NCBI GenBank assembly: GCA_001692895.1
Contig: KV748204.1
Coordinates: 496,001 to 560,000, forward strand
Reading direction: 5' to 3'
Origin: Cenococcum geophilum 1.58
Taxonomy: Eukaryota; Ascomycota; Dothideomycetes; Gloniales; Gloniaceae
DNA: 64,000 bases
The notes under the pieces are model-generated. The model had not been told where the DNA came from and searched no databases. It saw nothing but the letters and a program-made list of their open reading frames with translations. Both the position numbers and the translations under genes were made by a program. Each line of letters begins with the position of its first letter. The stretch's first letter is position 1. This document shows, piece by piece, positions 1 through 11,700 of this stretch.

Positions 1-502
1 GGCGAGATGGAGGCTTACCATTCCCAAAGATCTCATCGAATCGGGCTCTTTGAAAGAGTCAGACTCGTGTCACCAAGGTCTACATACACTCTGTCAGCCT
101 CGGAATGATCCTACCTATGAGTGACTTCGGATCAGTTAGATTGGTTAATGTAGATGGCATCAGCCCACACAAGTTATAGATACTCGTATCTGTGTTGTCG
201 ATGTCTTTTGAAAGCGTGGTGAGGGGGTTTCGTGATGCGGAGACGCTGGCCATTGTAGATACCTCATGATCTGAAATCGGAGAGCCCCAACTGTACGAGA
301 GTGCGGCATATGAAGGTGCGGAATCGAGTGGTTCTTCGAACAAGGCAATTGAAACCGCATCCTCCAGAAACACATCTGGCTCAACATGGATAAGTCATAT
401 CGCAGCATTGGGTAACTCCAAGGGAGTGTGTTGGAGTGGTTCAAGTTCATCACTGGCAATTAATGTGGGTTCGGTCAGTTGTGACGGTTCCTCGAAATTC
501 AT
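1..502 (-). pseudogene. HET-domain (heterokaryon incompatibility) protein, broken N-terminal part
   Basis: HET proteins control non-self recognition and cell death on hyphal fusion in filamentous ascomycetes. On the minus strand an ATG at 502 opens a frame leading to LIHVEPDVFLEDAV and then YAALSYSWGSP (about 286-315), the first conserved HET motif. The second motif appears as WADAIYINQSN (about 135-167), matching the family's lWiDaiCINQ, but in a different frame, and in-frame stops occur. The copy therefore cannot make the full protein as written, and it runs off the left edge so its C-terminus is unseen. In-frame codons continue upstream of 502 to about 650, so the true start may lie further up, perhaps across an intron. 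Base composition is normal, so RIP is not the obvious cause. The family call rests on the two motifs with correct spacing; whether it is a pseudogene or has indel errors is less certain. Confidence 0.65.
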
Positions 503-1020
503 TTCTTCCGGCGGTGATATTCCAAACTCGCAAATTTTAGGATAAAGTGGCTCGAGTTTGATGGGGGACAATCCAGACTTGGTGACAGCTGGGCATGTGC
601 CATTGTACCACTCATGTACCGGAAAAGTAGTTTGTATATTATGGGATAGTAGTAATTAAGATACTTTATCGACGACAGTCTGGGTCATGAGCCTTGCTTG
701 TAATGGAACCTGATTGCTCATGTTGGCTGACTTAATTTGAGGGAAGCTGAACGAATTCGACGACAACTGTTAGAATAATGAAATTTCTGCTCTTGCATTT
801 CGCTTAGATACTCTAAAGAATGAAGTGTTTCTCATGGAAGATTGAACGAGCGAGTCTGCTTTGGTAGCTGTGTCGCTCAACCTCGCTATTCATTGGAAGC
901 TCAGTGCAAAACCCTCATTGCAATGCATTGTATTTGCACCATTTGATGTCAGCAACCGACTAAATAGCTTGGAAGACCGTGATGATTGTTGGCGTTTGTC
1001 TGCCGCCCTTGTCTTACCAC
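503..1020. other. Intergenic, nothing recognised
   Basis: Non-repetitive sequence of normal composition between the HET remnant and a possible promoter. I see no gene, RNA or repeat that I can support. Confidence 0.4.
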
Positions 1021-1110
1021 CCTGACTCAGTTACCTACCCCTTTGACTCAGTCACCTACCCCTCCCCCTTTTTCTTCCTATTGCCTACACCTTCCTTATG
1101 TATATATAGA
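1020..1110 (+). promoter_or_regulatory. Possible promoter: tandem TGACTCA sites and TATA-like box
   Basis: A unit of about 20 bp (TGACTCAGTTACCTACCCCT) occurs twice in tandem from about 1023, each copy containing TGACTCA, the consensus of Gcn4/AP-1-type bZIP activators. A pyrimidine-rich stretch follows and then TATATATA near 1100, with an ATG at 1195. The arrangement resembles a fungal promoter. The downstream frame (1195-1473) runs into a MITE and resembles nothing I know, so the promoter may have lost its gene. Low confidence. Confidence 0.25.
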
Positions 1111-1351
1111 GGCCCTAGAGCCACATTCAATAGACAAGTCCTCATTCTTTGATATTCCGATCGACAACCGACCAAGCGAGACATTTCAGGATTCATGGCT
1201 AAGAAGTGCTCTGTGGTTTTGCGGTCTAATGCCTATGTCGTAGGCACAAGCCGAGGGAATGTCAGCACTAGCGGGGTAAGCAGTCTTCGGTGGCTGAGTG
1301 GCGTTCTGGAGCTAGAGCACGTGGCATTAGATCCTCCCGGGCATCCGTCTA

Positions 1352-1483
1352 CACCCTCTCATCAATTTCGGTGGTTAGCGCAGCCACGTCTGCACGGCCT
1401 TTTGTTAGGGGAAGTTTTGGTATTTTTGCTGTTTAAGGGAAAGTTAATAAAACACGCTAACCACCGGAATTGACGAGAGGGTG
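1352..1483. mobile_element. 132-bp mariner-type MITE with TA target duplication
   Basis: Terminal inverted repeats of 29 bp begin CACCCTCTC. The left copy (1352-1380) and the reverse complement of the right copy (about 1455-1483) match at 27 of 29 positions by eye. The element is flanked by TA on both sides (1350-1351 and 1484-1485), the target duplication of Tc1/mariner and pogo-like transposons. The interior of about 70 bp has no coding capacity, so movement would depend on a transposase elsewhere. It is not visibly RIP-mutated. Confidence 0.75.
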
Positions 1484-1485
1484 TA

Positions 1486-3130
1486 TTTCATGTTGAAGGA
1501 AGCTTTCGGAAATAGTCTGCATCGAGTCGCGAGTTTAGAAAGATGCGCAACTGTCGAGGAACAAACGTTCTCTTGCATTTCAACTCATGACAAATCATTT
1601 ATTCTTCGACTCTTTAAATCCTCGCACTGTCATCGAGCTTGGATGAATAAGATAAAGGGATACAAACGTCGTTGCAATTGGATGCATCAATGGATCCATA
1701 GTCTCAATCTGAACCCCCTCTAAAAATGATTCCTTCCAATTTCCTCAAATCACTGTGAAATGTTGCAACAGTCGATGCCACTGAATGGAACTGTGTGGTC
1801 CTCGAGTCAGTCCCGTTAGAGCGATGCATACTGGAAAATTCTCAGCGCTAAGGGTGTCTCAGCCACTTTTACGTACGGGCGGGTGCCCCGGATTTGGAGA
1901 TGGCTTATTGTTCCCTGTTCCCCGAGGCCCCGGATTCATTAGCTGGCTCACTGACTGGGCTTTGACATGCCAAGTGACGTCGCCTCAAGAAATGCATATC
2001 AACATGATAAGAGACTGGTTTTGGTTGTTTGAACGCGTGGCCCTTTCGACCCAGCATTTATTTTTACGGTGAGCTGGCTGAGCTTCTTGCCTGTGTTACA
2101 ATCTGACATGGAAAGTTGCCATTGAAGAAGTAAGGAATATTTGCTTTTTACTATGTGCATGACCAGCTTCCACCCCCCCTCCTCTAGTAAAAGTTTATTT
2201 CGCTACGGCACGCGGGCTTGCTCAATCGCACATAGTAATTGTAGCGAACGCTTATGGCTGTATGCACGGGCTATTTTGGTTGCCTTGGAGAATTATTCTG
2301 GTTGGTTAGGGGAATTGAATTAAGGTAATTTAGAACTTGCCTGGTGCATGCTTCCTCGTTCTCCCTCTTTTCCTTATGACTATGCTAAGACGCGAATATA
2401 ACGCTGTCTCTCTATAGTGGACGATGAAGTTTAGCAATATTGTATGGGTAGAAACCTCATGATATTTAATAAAGATCACGGCACTATAGAGACCGATCGC
2501 GTTCTTATAGCCAAGCATAGGCGTTCGCTACGATTGCTATATACAGCTAGTGGCAACCAGGCGAAGCCGAATGTGTACCGAATTCGGAACCTGCGGAAAG
2601 GCGGGTGGAAGCTGGTCATGCACGTGGCTATAGTTCGTGAAAGACCGGCACTTTTCGGTCGGGTAAGCCTAAAACTCTCGGGTCTTGTGGCTTTTGGAGA
2701 CCGCTGTTTATTGCTAGTTTATCATACGATATTTTTTCAGCCAGCCACTGTCCCACCGATATCATAAATGTGTGGCCATAAGAGTGTGCGCAGGGCAAAA
2801 ACCACACCAAAAGTCTCCAGAAGTTATATTGTTATTTTGATAGAAACCTCATACTTGAAAAGTATTAATAAGATATATTAGGCCTTTAGTATCTATAAAG
2901 ATTTTTATACTGAATGAATCACGTTTTGTCTCAGCCTTTGTGGCCCGGAAACCAACGCACTATTTCTGCCACCCAAGTTGTAATTGCAGGTGTTTCACTG
3001 CGGCTCGTCTAGGACATTAAGCGGCCGATTGATTTTCACTAAGGATCCCTTTGTGTGGCAAATTTTCAAAGACTTTTCGTATATGCACGCCTCATAAGTC
3101 AATCTAGAGGCTCTATACCGTATAGAGCTT
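1486..3130. other. Intergenic, nothing recognised
   Basis: Short open frames occur (for example 1785-2072 plus and 2444-2767 plus), but none shows a known motif, splice pattern or codon regularity. Composition is close to the flanking genes. I see no supported feature. Confidence 0.4.
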
Positions 3131-3520
3131 GGTGTTGAAGCCTCCAGTTAGTGTGGTTGCTCGGCAGTAAGGGTGCCGGCGCCTTATTGACGTTTTTAAC
3201 GCTTGATATTACGGTAAACAGCAGCAATAGAGCTAGGAAGCCGATAATATCTAGCATAGTTAATTAAAAAGCTTTAATATTATTGCTGTCTATTTAGTTA
3301 TTTAATTATTAGTAAAATATTGTCTCTTTACTGCCTGAAAAACGTTGTATATCTTTAGCTTAGAGGCTCCGAGGCTATTAATAGAGGAAGAGTAGAAACT
3401 TATAGTTATAACGTTATATATTATAACCTTTTGCCTAACTTCCTTAATATATATATATGTGTGTGTGTTTTCAGTGGTGGTCTTTTATAGTATTTTATCA
3501 GCATCGTGATATTGACGCGT
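3130..3520. other. Small AT-rich, TpA-rich patch
   Basis: Composition drops abruptly to AT-rich sequence with many TA steps and few CA/TG, ending in a short (TA)n(TG)n microsatellite around 3449-3468. It looks like a small RIP-affected repeat remnant upstream of the rhodopsin-domain gene. No family could be named. Confidence 0.4.
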
Positions 3521-3782
3521 TCTGGTGAGGCTTGCTAAAAAAAACAACGCTAGCTAGGGTGCCTGCAGTATGCTAACCCAGGCAAGAGTGCCCAAAGCCC
3601 CTAATACGAAAGTCTGTTCTGCCACAAAAAGGGACGCATGTGCATCCAACAGAAATCGTCGCATGAATCTGAGAACATTTCGCATACAAGTAAGGACGCG
3701 TCCTCTACCCTACCTACGGGATCAAGCGATACGATGCCGATAACCCTGCCCACAGAAATGAAAAGTTGTGGGACAGGAAAAA

Positions 3783-5099
3783 ATGTCGACTTCCCCACCA
3801 CCTCCACCTTCACATCCGCCTCCGCCTCCTGGAGGAGGCAACTTTGGTTCAATGGTATGTGTGCTTCCGAGAGAGATTGATCAATTCTTATTTTTACTTT
3901 TAGGTGAATTCGCGCTCGACAGGACTGATGATTGGGACAATTGTTACGACATTCTGTGCTACTGCTATCATACTTGGTCGACTGTATACACGACTTGCAT
4001 TGACCCGCAATCTGGGATGGGATGACACATTTCTGGCAATATCAGCAGTAAGCTTGAGATGTACTTCCTAGAGGGATGGGAAAATGCACTAATAATCTAA
4101 AGGCATTGGGGATCTTCCTGACAGGTCTCATCTGTACCCTTGCCAGACACGGAGTTGGACAGCATGTCGTGTATGTCCCGTTCACAAATGCGCACATCAT
4201 CCAGGTCCTAGGGTTTTGCGTTCGAATTGTTCATATAGTTGTCCTTACAACTACGAAGCTCTCCATCTGTCTCTTCTACCGCCGGATATTCCAAGATTCA
4301 TTAAGTAAGATCTCCTCCGTCGTTCTGATGGCTTTCATGACCGTTTTTACTGTGGTACTGTTCATCGAGGGCTTCTTTGCCTGTGATCTCGGAGGTGCAT
4401 TCTGGTCTCCAGAAGGGGGTAGGTGTACTGGTCCCTCCTTCGCGAGGAATATTGCTTTCTTCGTCTACGGATCTGCCACATTAAGCGTTGTTGTGGACTT
4501 ACTCTTAATGGGTTTTGCTCTCTGGAGAATTTTCCCGCTGCGGATAGCTCGAGCACAGAAGATCTCATTGTATGTAATCATCTCGCTAGGTTGGCTGGCC
4601 ATCACAGCGTCATTAGTCCGGGCGATTCGTACTGGGCAGACAATTAAGAGTAGGGATCCAACATGTGAGATCCCACCTCTCCGCCTCCCTATTCTACTCT
4701 TTCCTGACTGTTTTTGTAGGGGCTGCATGGGACATCAACATTTGGGCATCCGTAGAGGTCAACATAGGTCTGATTTGCGCGGCCGTCCCCGCCCTTAAAC
4801 CTCTCATCCGAAAACTCATCCCTAGCTTCATGGCTTCCCTCCCCGAACGCAGCTCCGGCCAAACCAATAATGCTCTCCCCAATGCAAATGGCTACCAGCG
4901 AGCATCTTCCCGCAGTGGCCAAGATGGCGCTGTCGAACTTACCGATCGAGGTTACAGGTCTACTGCCGGAGTGACACAGAAGGAACTACACTTAGTGACC
5001 AGCGATGAGGTTAGGATTGATAGAGAGACGATAGATTTGGACACGAGCACAAGAGATGTTGAAATTGCTGGACAGCGACCTTGGGGAATTGAGAGATAA
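3783..5099 (+). CDS. Fungal rhodopsin-domain integral membrane protein (PTH11-like), 4 exons
   Basis: Predicted exons are 3783-3854, 3904-4047, 4103-4664 and 4720-5099 (TAA), giving 385 aa. All three introns are short GT-AG introns (49, 55 and 55 bp), and intron 2 has a CTAAT-like branch site. The second acceptor was chosen at 4102 because it alone keeps frame and restores the conserved helix. The protein has a proline-rich N-terminus (residues 5-16), then about seven hydrophobic helices. Family marks are GWDD at 62-65 after helix 1, HGVGQH near 88-93, and the C-terminal signature W..WDINIWASVEVNIGLICA followed by VPALKPL (about 260-287). A polar tail of about 100 residues follows. These are hallmarks of the Fung_rhodopsin family (DUF-type 7TM proteins including PTH11-like receptors). 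Plasma-membrane sensing is known for some members; the ligand is unknown. A cryptic ATG inside intron 2 is not the start. It is the only gene in the window that looks intact. Confidence 0.9.
3855..3903 (+). other. Intron 1 of rhodopsin-domain gene
   Basis: GTATGT donor and TTTTAG acceptor, 49 bp, phase 0. Removal joins the proline-rich N-terminus to the first helix. Confidence 0.8.
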
Positions 5100-5323
5100 A
5101 GTCTTTCCCCTGCCCGTTAATAAACTTGAACCTGCCAAAGAAACGTCCCTGGAGAGCTATACCGTGTTTAAGATTTTGAGATATTCTTTAACTCAGTGTG
5201 TAGAGCAGTCAGTCCATTCCGTACCATTTCAATGATTTCAAAGTTGGTATGGCTGTGCAACGCCAGCTCGCTCCTACGCCAGCAACCCAACCACCCCACT
5301 GCCCCTCTCCTGCCTAACAACCT
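5100..5323. other. Short intergenic space between convergent genes
   Basis: The rhodopsin-domain gene (plus) and the broken unknown gene (minus) converge here, so both 3' ends share about 220 bp. I see no clear terminator motif beyond ordinary AT-rich stretches. Confidence 0.4.
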
Positions 5324-6694
5324 CTATGGCGAGCTTAACGATATAATTATCCTCTTTCCAACCAGCTTCTCCTTCTGCTCCCTATCCCTTGAGATTCTAT
5401 CCCTCATATCTCTTGCTAGCGAATATTGCGCGAACTTCATATGCGTGGCGTGAAGGATTGTGAGGAGGCGCTCGCCGTCAAGTAAGGATAGGTTTGGTTT
5501 GAAGCGCTCATCGCTGAGAAGGAAGTTGAAGACGCGTTGCGTCTCATATGGGCGGCGTGAAGGATTGTGATGAGTCGCTCGCCCCGGAGTCAGTAGTCGC
5601 GGATGATTTCGTCGACCTCTTTCTGGATGAAGGAGAGGAAGGCGAAAAGATAGAGGTGGGATGTGCCTGCCAGCTGCTTTCCGTGAACCCTGATATAGGC
5701 CTTACGGACTTGTCGTGAACAACTTCGTTCAGTTGAGTATGAGCGGTGGTTTTTCAGTAGCCTTTCTGGTTCTCTTAGCACGTCGTGATCGCAGTTGTGA
5801 TAAAATTCGATAGAGGTCTAGGACTACAACCTGTCGAAGAAGAACCGTTATGTCCTCCGGTTTGGATTCTCTACGGGTCAGAAGACTTTAGCAAACATCA
5901 TGAATCCGTTTTTGACTTCTGAGAGATATCCAGTGTTTAATGCTATCCGAATCGTGGTTCCTTCTCCGTTGCGGTATTCTTCAACGCACACAGCCATCAC
6001 CTTCAGGCAATCGTCTGAGGTGGCTGACAGAAATGCCAGGTTGCTAGCGATCCCCTTCTCCCGTGAGATGCTCATACGGCTCGCTACGTCTATCCCAGAG
6101 TGTAAGGTGTTCTCTTTCAGGATCTCAGGGACCTCGTTCAGCGGCGGCTGATAGTTTGCCGCATTTGCTGGCGGGCGACCGCGCCTCCCCACATCGCTGT
6201 CTCCATTCCAACGCTGAATTACCGCTCGAGGATCTCGACCTTGAGGATCTGAGTCATGAGGATAATATGCTTGCTCTGAGCAACGGCCCTTACCACTACC
6301 TCATTCTCGCGCACAGACTCAAGCCGACCCAAGGTTTTATGACAGCGCTGCGGTTGCTGCTCTCTTGCGGCTAGGCTCCAGTGCCTATCCCTAGTGCCTC
6401 AGAAGTCCAGGGTCTTGCCACTGAGATCCAGATCGCTGGGGAAGACTTTCTTCACTCGCTTGTTGATGTAGTGAGCAAGGCGAGACCACGTTTGATTGAC
6501 CTGCTCAACCTCAGCCCGCTCGTCGCCATGCCAAGATATAGTCAGGCTGTGGGAGGTGTGACGTGGGCAGCTAGCGGGTAAGGTAAGGCCGTTGGGGATG
6601 GGGACGAGGATCGAGGAGGCCGTACAACGATATCGAGGAGTGTGGTAGAGGGAGCGATAGGCGGAGCGTCTAGCCGAGGGATGCTAGTTAATAC
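5324..6694 (-). pseudogene. Unrecognised fungal protein, coding but broken by frame changes
   Basis: The minus strand shows protein-like sequence passing through several frames, ending at TAG 5326-5324. In order: a Ser/Pro-rich segment near 6560-6690; ISWHGDERAEVEQVNQTWSR (about 6480-6540); RHWSLAAREQQPQRCHKTLG; then RRGRPPANAANYQPPLNEVP and SREKGIASNLAFLSATSDD in the longest open piece (6192-5878); then TVLLRQVVVLDLYRILSQLR, VHGKQLAGTSHLYLFAFLSF and LLSDERFKPNLSLLDGERL. A motif GERL(I/L)TILHA(A/T)HM occurs twice, 109 bp apart, which explains a DNA direct repeat at 5438-5478 and 5547-5586. Neighbouring pieces are joined by about five frame changes and one or two stops, with no RIP bias, which suggests either a young pseudogene or indel errors in the assembly. 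A possible intron acceptor (branch TACTAA, CAG) precedes the coding at 6695. I cannot name a domain. Confidence 0.55.
5438..5586. repeat. Imperfect direct repeat, about 41 bp, two copies
   Basis: Copies at 5438-5478 and 5547-5586 share TCATATG...GGCGTGAAGGATTGTGA with a few differences, spaced 109 bp. On the minus strand each encodes the same peptide motif, so the repeat is an internal duplication within the unknown gene rather than a mobile sequence. Confidence 0.65.
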
Positions 6695-6709
6695 CTGAAT
6701 TTTAGTAAG

Positions 6710-7608
6710 CTAATGACATCAAGGCTTGGAAGAGGCTGCGATGTTACCTTATGAATGTAACACAACTAGCTTGGAGATTCTTGGGTTTCGGCACAAACGA
6801 CCCTCTGGGTTATCTCAGTCCCAGACGATCACCAATCACAAGCTGCTTTCATAATAGATTTATCAACTTGTATAATGATCGTCTGATGTGGGAGGCTCTT
6901 ATCTGGAAGCGAGTTACAGTACAGTACCCAAACCGCAAATCCATATTCAAAGGCTCACCAACATTCCGACATCACCACTTGTTTTATGATTAAGCCAAAA
7001 ATGGCCCCCTACGTACGACCCTTTAAAGTCATGTCCATCAGGTGATCCATCAGTTTGCCCCTCTGACGGTCCCGCACAGCCTCATCATACGTGGCATAAT
7101 AGTATTCTACTCTTATTTTCACTTATGTTCTTATCACAACACCTCAAAATCGATTGATTTGGCTTCCTTTTATTCAAGTGCTATTTTAACAGCAATGCGT
7201 CATAAACCCATACGGAACCTCATGACAGTCTCCGGAGCACTATTTGCTTCATAAAGTAGTAAAAATGCCTTGGGAGTTACACATATTCTCCCATCCACCC
7301 GAAGGCGTGCGCATATACCCCACTGCCCCTCACCCAGTATAGCGAAGTGGGCCGTTTACACTACCTTCTAGATAAGATACCGAAGCCGATGTGGCTGATA
7401 CCTGTACACGCTTCCCACCGCATATAGCAAATGCTGGACTACCATCAACCTAGACCAGGGTTGTTTTGGATAATGCAAATAAGCGAGCATAAAATATCCT
7501 TTATCCAATAGAAAATGCATAAAATATCGCAATCGATAAGGATAAAAGTGCCCGCGCGGAGCTTTTCTACCCCAACCAGGCAGAATAGGACTCAGTTCTG
7601 GCAGAATT
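6710..7608. other. Intergenic, nothing recognised
   Basis: Normal-composition sequence between the unknown gene and the RIP island. Small open frames at 6751-6993 and 7042-7254 show no motif. No supported feature. Confidence 0.4.
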
Positions 7609-7611
7609 TGG

Positions 7612-7648
7612 CAGATATTGCAGATATTGCAGATATTGCGGATATTAT
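7612..7648 (+). repeat. 9-bp tandem repeat (GCAGATATT), about four copies
   Basis: Four consecutive near-identical 9-mers, the last with one substitution. The array sits exactly where base composition changes from normal to RIP-type, so it marks the edge of the island. Confidence 0.7.
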
Positions 7649-7649
7649 A

Positions 7650-8508
7650 GTAGGAATAAGTAGGTATCTACCTTCCCCCCCTAACTATATAATAGCTAAA
7701 TACTTAAAGAAAAATTACCTATTTCTCTTATAGTTCTTCTTTAATGCCAATTCTTTAAACACTTTATTTTCTTAAGAGTTTTAGGATCTATCTATATTCT
7801 CTCCTATAATACTATACAACGTCCTCCTAAAAAGACTCTTTCTAGCTTATTGCTTATTGCTAAAATTAAGAGAATTTTAATTGCTATAAGTAAGAGCCAT
7901 AGCTAGCGCTTTTATTGCTGTTTTTAAGACCACTACTAAAGTATAGTTATTAAAATCTTATATAGCGTCTTAGAGATAAAGTCCTTATACTTATCTTAAC
8001 TTTTTAGTTAAAATATTATACTATTAAAATCCTTAGCAATTCTATTAAACTCGTTAAGGTCTTAAGTTAGAGCTAGCTTTTTATATAACGATATACTTCT
8101 AGGCATAGAATTCCTATTTTAATATCTTTCCTAAAGCTTTTTAATGCTATTAAGTGCAGGCTTATGCTACTCCTTCTTCTAAACCTATTTAATATATCTT
8201 ATATAATGGGCTAGATAAAGAATAAGTGCAGCGTGTAAAGGGGCGAGTTATCTATTTTATAGTAATATCTATTAAAGGTATTCTAAGCATTTCTAATGCG
8301 TTTAGAGAACTCCTTATTAGATATATACTCCTTCTATTATATAATATTAGCTAAATTAAGAAATAAAAAGGGGAGATAAACTAACCTAGGATTTATTAAG
8401 GTGCTTAATTATAATATCTATTATAAAAAGCATATTCTTAAGTATTACTTTATATCCCTAGTATTTTAGGGTTACCTAGTAAAATATCTAAAGAAAACTT
8501 TTTATTAT
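7650..8508. other. Start of RIP island; degraded sequence of unknown type
   Basis: TpA-rich, CpA/TpG-poor sequence that formed the left half of the site where the copia element inserted; its original continuation resumes at 22346. Fragments with basic residues can be read on both strands but none matches a family I can name. Confidence 0.45.
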
Positions 8509-8727
8509 TGTAGCTAGAAGCGTTAAACACATCGTAAGGGCGGCCAAGGCGCTAGTGGTAAGCGAGCCAATGGCGATTGGTTAACAGAGGTCAAAGGAGA
8601 ACACGCGACGAGCCTTACCTCTCACGACGCGTAGATTTTAGAGAAAAACAATCATCTATCTACAACACCGCATAGTACATATCATTGTGATATATGTATT
8701 CTGCACGTTGTAAAAGTCATACCAACA
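8509..8727 (+). repeat. Left LTR of the copia fossil
   Basis: 219 bp, begins TGTAGCTAGAAGCG and ends ACCAACA. It matches 22093-22340 along its length, with differences mostly C/T and G/A as expected of RIP. Confidence 0.9.
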
Positions 8728-11700
8728 CTAATTAGTGAGCGCGCACAGATCAGGAGATACGCACTTGCTTAGAAGACGTTTACGCTCCACCTTATAAAGG
8801 CCCTATTTTAGTTAAAGAGAATTAAAGTACTTTAGATTTGGAAGACGTCTAACGCTCCACCTTACCCGGAAATACCTTAAATCTACCCTAGATTTAGAAG
8901 ACGTCTAATACTCCACCTTAACTAGAGACAGACCACTATACTAGTAGTTAACGTAACTACGTTAAGAACGCGACCATACCAAGAACGCGACCACCCTAAC
9001 TACCACTTAAACTGTCCCTTGAACGACCACTTAAACTATCCCCTAAACTATTTTACGCATCTTCCTTATTTCTTTTAAAATGGCTACACCTATAGATTAG
9101 AAGGTAAAAATAGAATAATAGAGGAACGGGATTAATATACAAATGGTAACTAGTAAAGACCTTATAGACTTCACACTGTTTAAGTTATAGGAATATAATA
9201 AGTACAAGTTAATAGATAATAGACTTTAGTCCTCCTTCTAAGATAATTTTAAAATATTTAGTGTTAATATATTTTCAAAAGTAAATATATAGTACCTTTA
9301 AAGCATATATACCTTCCTATAATATAGAGGAGTATATATACGCATAAAGGAGAAACGCATAATATATACGCAACTCTTATTTAAATTAACCTAGGAAGAA
9401 CGTTAATATTCCTAGACTTAAGAGAACTTAGATAAGGTATATAATAAGCTAAATAGAAACGGGTTTTAGTTAAATAAAATAAATAATATACTTAAGCGCG
9501 GTTTTAACTATAAAGTATTACAAGACCTAACAGTTTGTATAACCCTATTTTAACTATAACAACCATTAAGTGTCCAGACTATAACCCCACTACTATTTAA
9601 AGGAACACTAATAGGACCTTTACCGTACGTAACCTCACGACCCTAAACCGTTCCCCTCCTATAGATGCTAACTATACTAGGATAGGGCAAAGAGATTTCT
9701 AATGCAGTAAAAATATATACAAAGGAACTTAAATATAATGGCATAAATAGCAGCTTTAATTATAAACTTACTATCTTCTATAGCATCTATAGCCGATCTA
9801 ATGTTTTATAAGAGGCTTATAATAAAGCTCTACTAATTATATTAATAGGTCTAGCCTTAAACTAGTACTTTAACAGCGGACTTAGTAATCTCTCATTTAA
9901 AGACGCTTATAGGCACCTTCGCAATTTCTTTAAAGGCCCTAGCTTAGAACGCAAGAACCTTAGTAAATAGAATACAATCTTATTAAGGACGATAATAGAC
10001 AAGAACACAGACAAATTAACCAGTAATTACCTCTAAATATTAATTAATACACTCTCCTAACTACAGCATGGCCTTACCCTAGAACTATAAATAACACTAT
10101 TCCTAACTAACAAACTTATTATATCTTGCTAGGGAATTTACATATACCAATTCGCTGTATTAGACCCACCTTAAGAACTAGGCCCCCTTATTAATAAACT
10201 ATAGTCCTTAATTACGGCTTATAAAAAACAGAACCCAGAGCAAGCTTAAACTTAAGCTTACTATATAGATCGTCAGTACTTTAGACGGGAGAATAACTAT
10301 AATTGGTATTAAAACTACAACTAATATTAAAACCGAACTTACGACCAAAACCACAACCGCAACTACACCCACCCTTATTTCTCTCCACGTTATAAACCAT
10401 ATTGCTTTATATATAATAAGGAAGGCTGCTAATTATAGAACTATACCTAAGAAGAATAAGAAGAGTCTAAAGCTAAGTTTAGAACCGCTAATAGAGATAA
10501 GTTTAGTAAATTTAACAACCGATTTAATAAACGACTTAATTAATATATTATAGACTACGAGGATAACGATATTAACTTAGAAGAAGAGCTTAAATTATAT
10601 TAATATAATAATATTAATATAATAATATTAAATTTTAAGTTTTTCAGGAAGCTTTCTAAGCACTAACTATTAATATAAATTATAAGGCAACCAACAAGAA
10701 CTCTTAACTAGACATTAACTACTTCTATACCTCTTTCGGCCAAGTAGAATAGTATAAAGCAACTACTATAGCTGCTACCCTAGCTAATAAAGCCTTTAGC
10801 TATTTGGTCACAACTATAGACAATATAATACCCCTTATAACCAACTAGGACCCCTTTACCTATAATATAACCATATCTACGTCCCGTTATACTACAGACT
10901 ACTTTATAGGCATAATAATTAACATAGGAGCATCTAAACGATCTATAGTAGGATATGGCCAATTCCTAGCATTCTAAAGACTTAATACCGGTATATAACT
11001 TAATACTACCACATAAGGCATAGTTAATATATAATTCGGCATTAGATTAACCTTATTAATTAGATTAACTAAAGTAACTACCCTAATCGGCATAATCGAG
11101 TTTTACATTATTAAAGTTAACACCCCATTTTTGCTTTGCCTGGCAGATATAAACTAACTATAAGTATACTTTAACAACCTAAAAAATATACTAATTACCC
11201 CTTAGAGCGAAGTACCAGTTATACGTCGCTTTAGCCATCTATTCCTCCTTTAAAACACATCCCTATGCAATTACTTAACTATATTATTTAACTAAAACCC
11301 CTGCTACTTAACTAACATTAAATTAAGACGACTATATTGTTGCTTCGGCTACCCTTTAGTTAAGCGTCTTGCACGAATACTTAAACGCTTAGGGCACGAT
11401 ATTAATAGCAAGACTTTAGACCATCTTATACGCTACTGCCACCATTATCAAAAATATGGAAAGTCGCCTAGTAGATTCAGATTTACCTTATATAATGACA
11501 TTAATTTTAACTACTTAATCGTGGTTAATATTATGTATATTAATAGCACACCTCTACTACACATTATTAATAAAGGAACACGATTTTAAGCCGGCAGATA
11601 GCTATAAAGCATTAGCGCCAAGTATATATGGGATATACTATAAATATACTAGATTAATACATACCTAGGACCCCCTAATATTATTATATATAATATAGGC

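Noticed and set aside
160-459. Overlapping minus-strand open frame
   Set aside because: It is the shadow of the HET reading frame; the HET motif is in the other frame.
3638-3880. Open frames overlapping the start of the rhodopsin-domain gene on both strands
   Set aside because: They lack motifs and splice logic, while exon 1 at 3783-3854 joins cleanly to the helix in exon 2.
4076-4798. Uninterrupted 240-codon frame as the rhodopsin gene itself
   Set aside because: Its ATG lies within intron 2 and its end runs into intron 3. Splicing adds the N-terminal helix and the conserved C-terminal signature.
6063-6581. Two plus-strand open frames as a gene
   Set aside because: The minus strand in the same place gives longer and more regular coding that continues into neighbouring pieces, so the plus frames are shadows.
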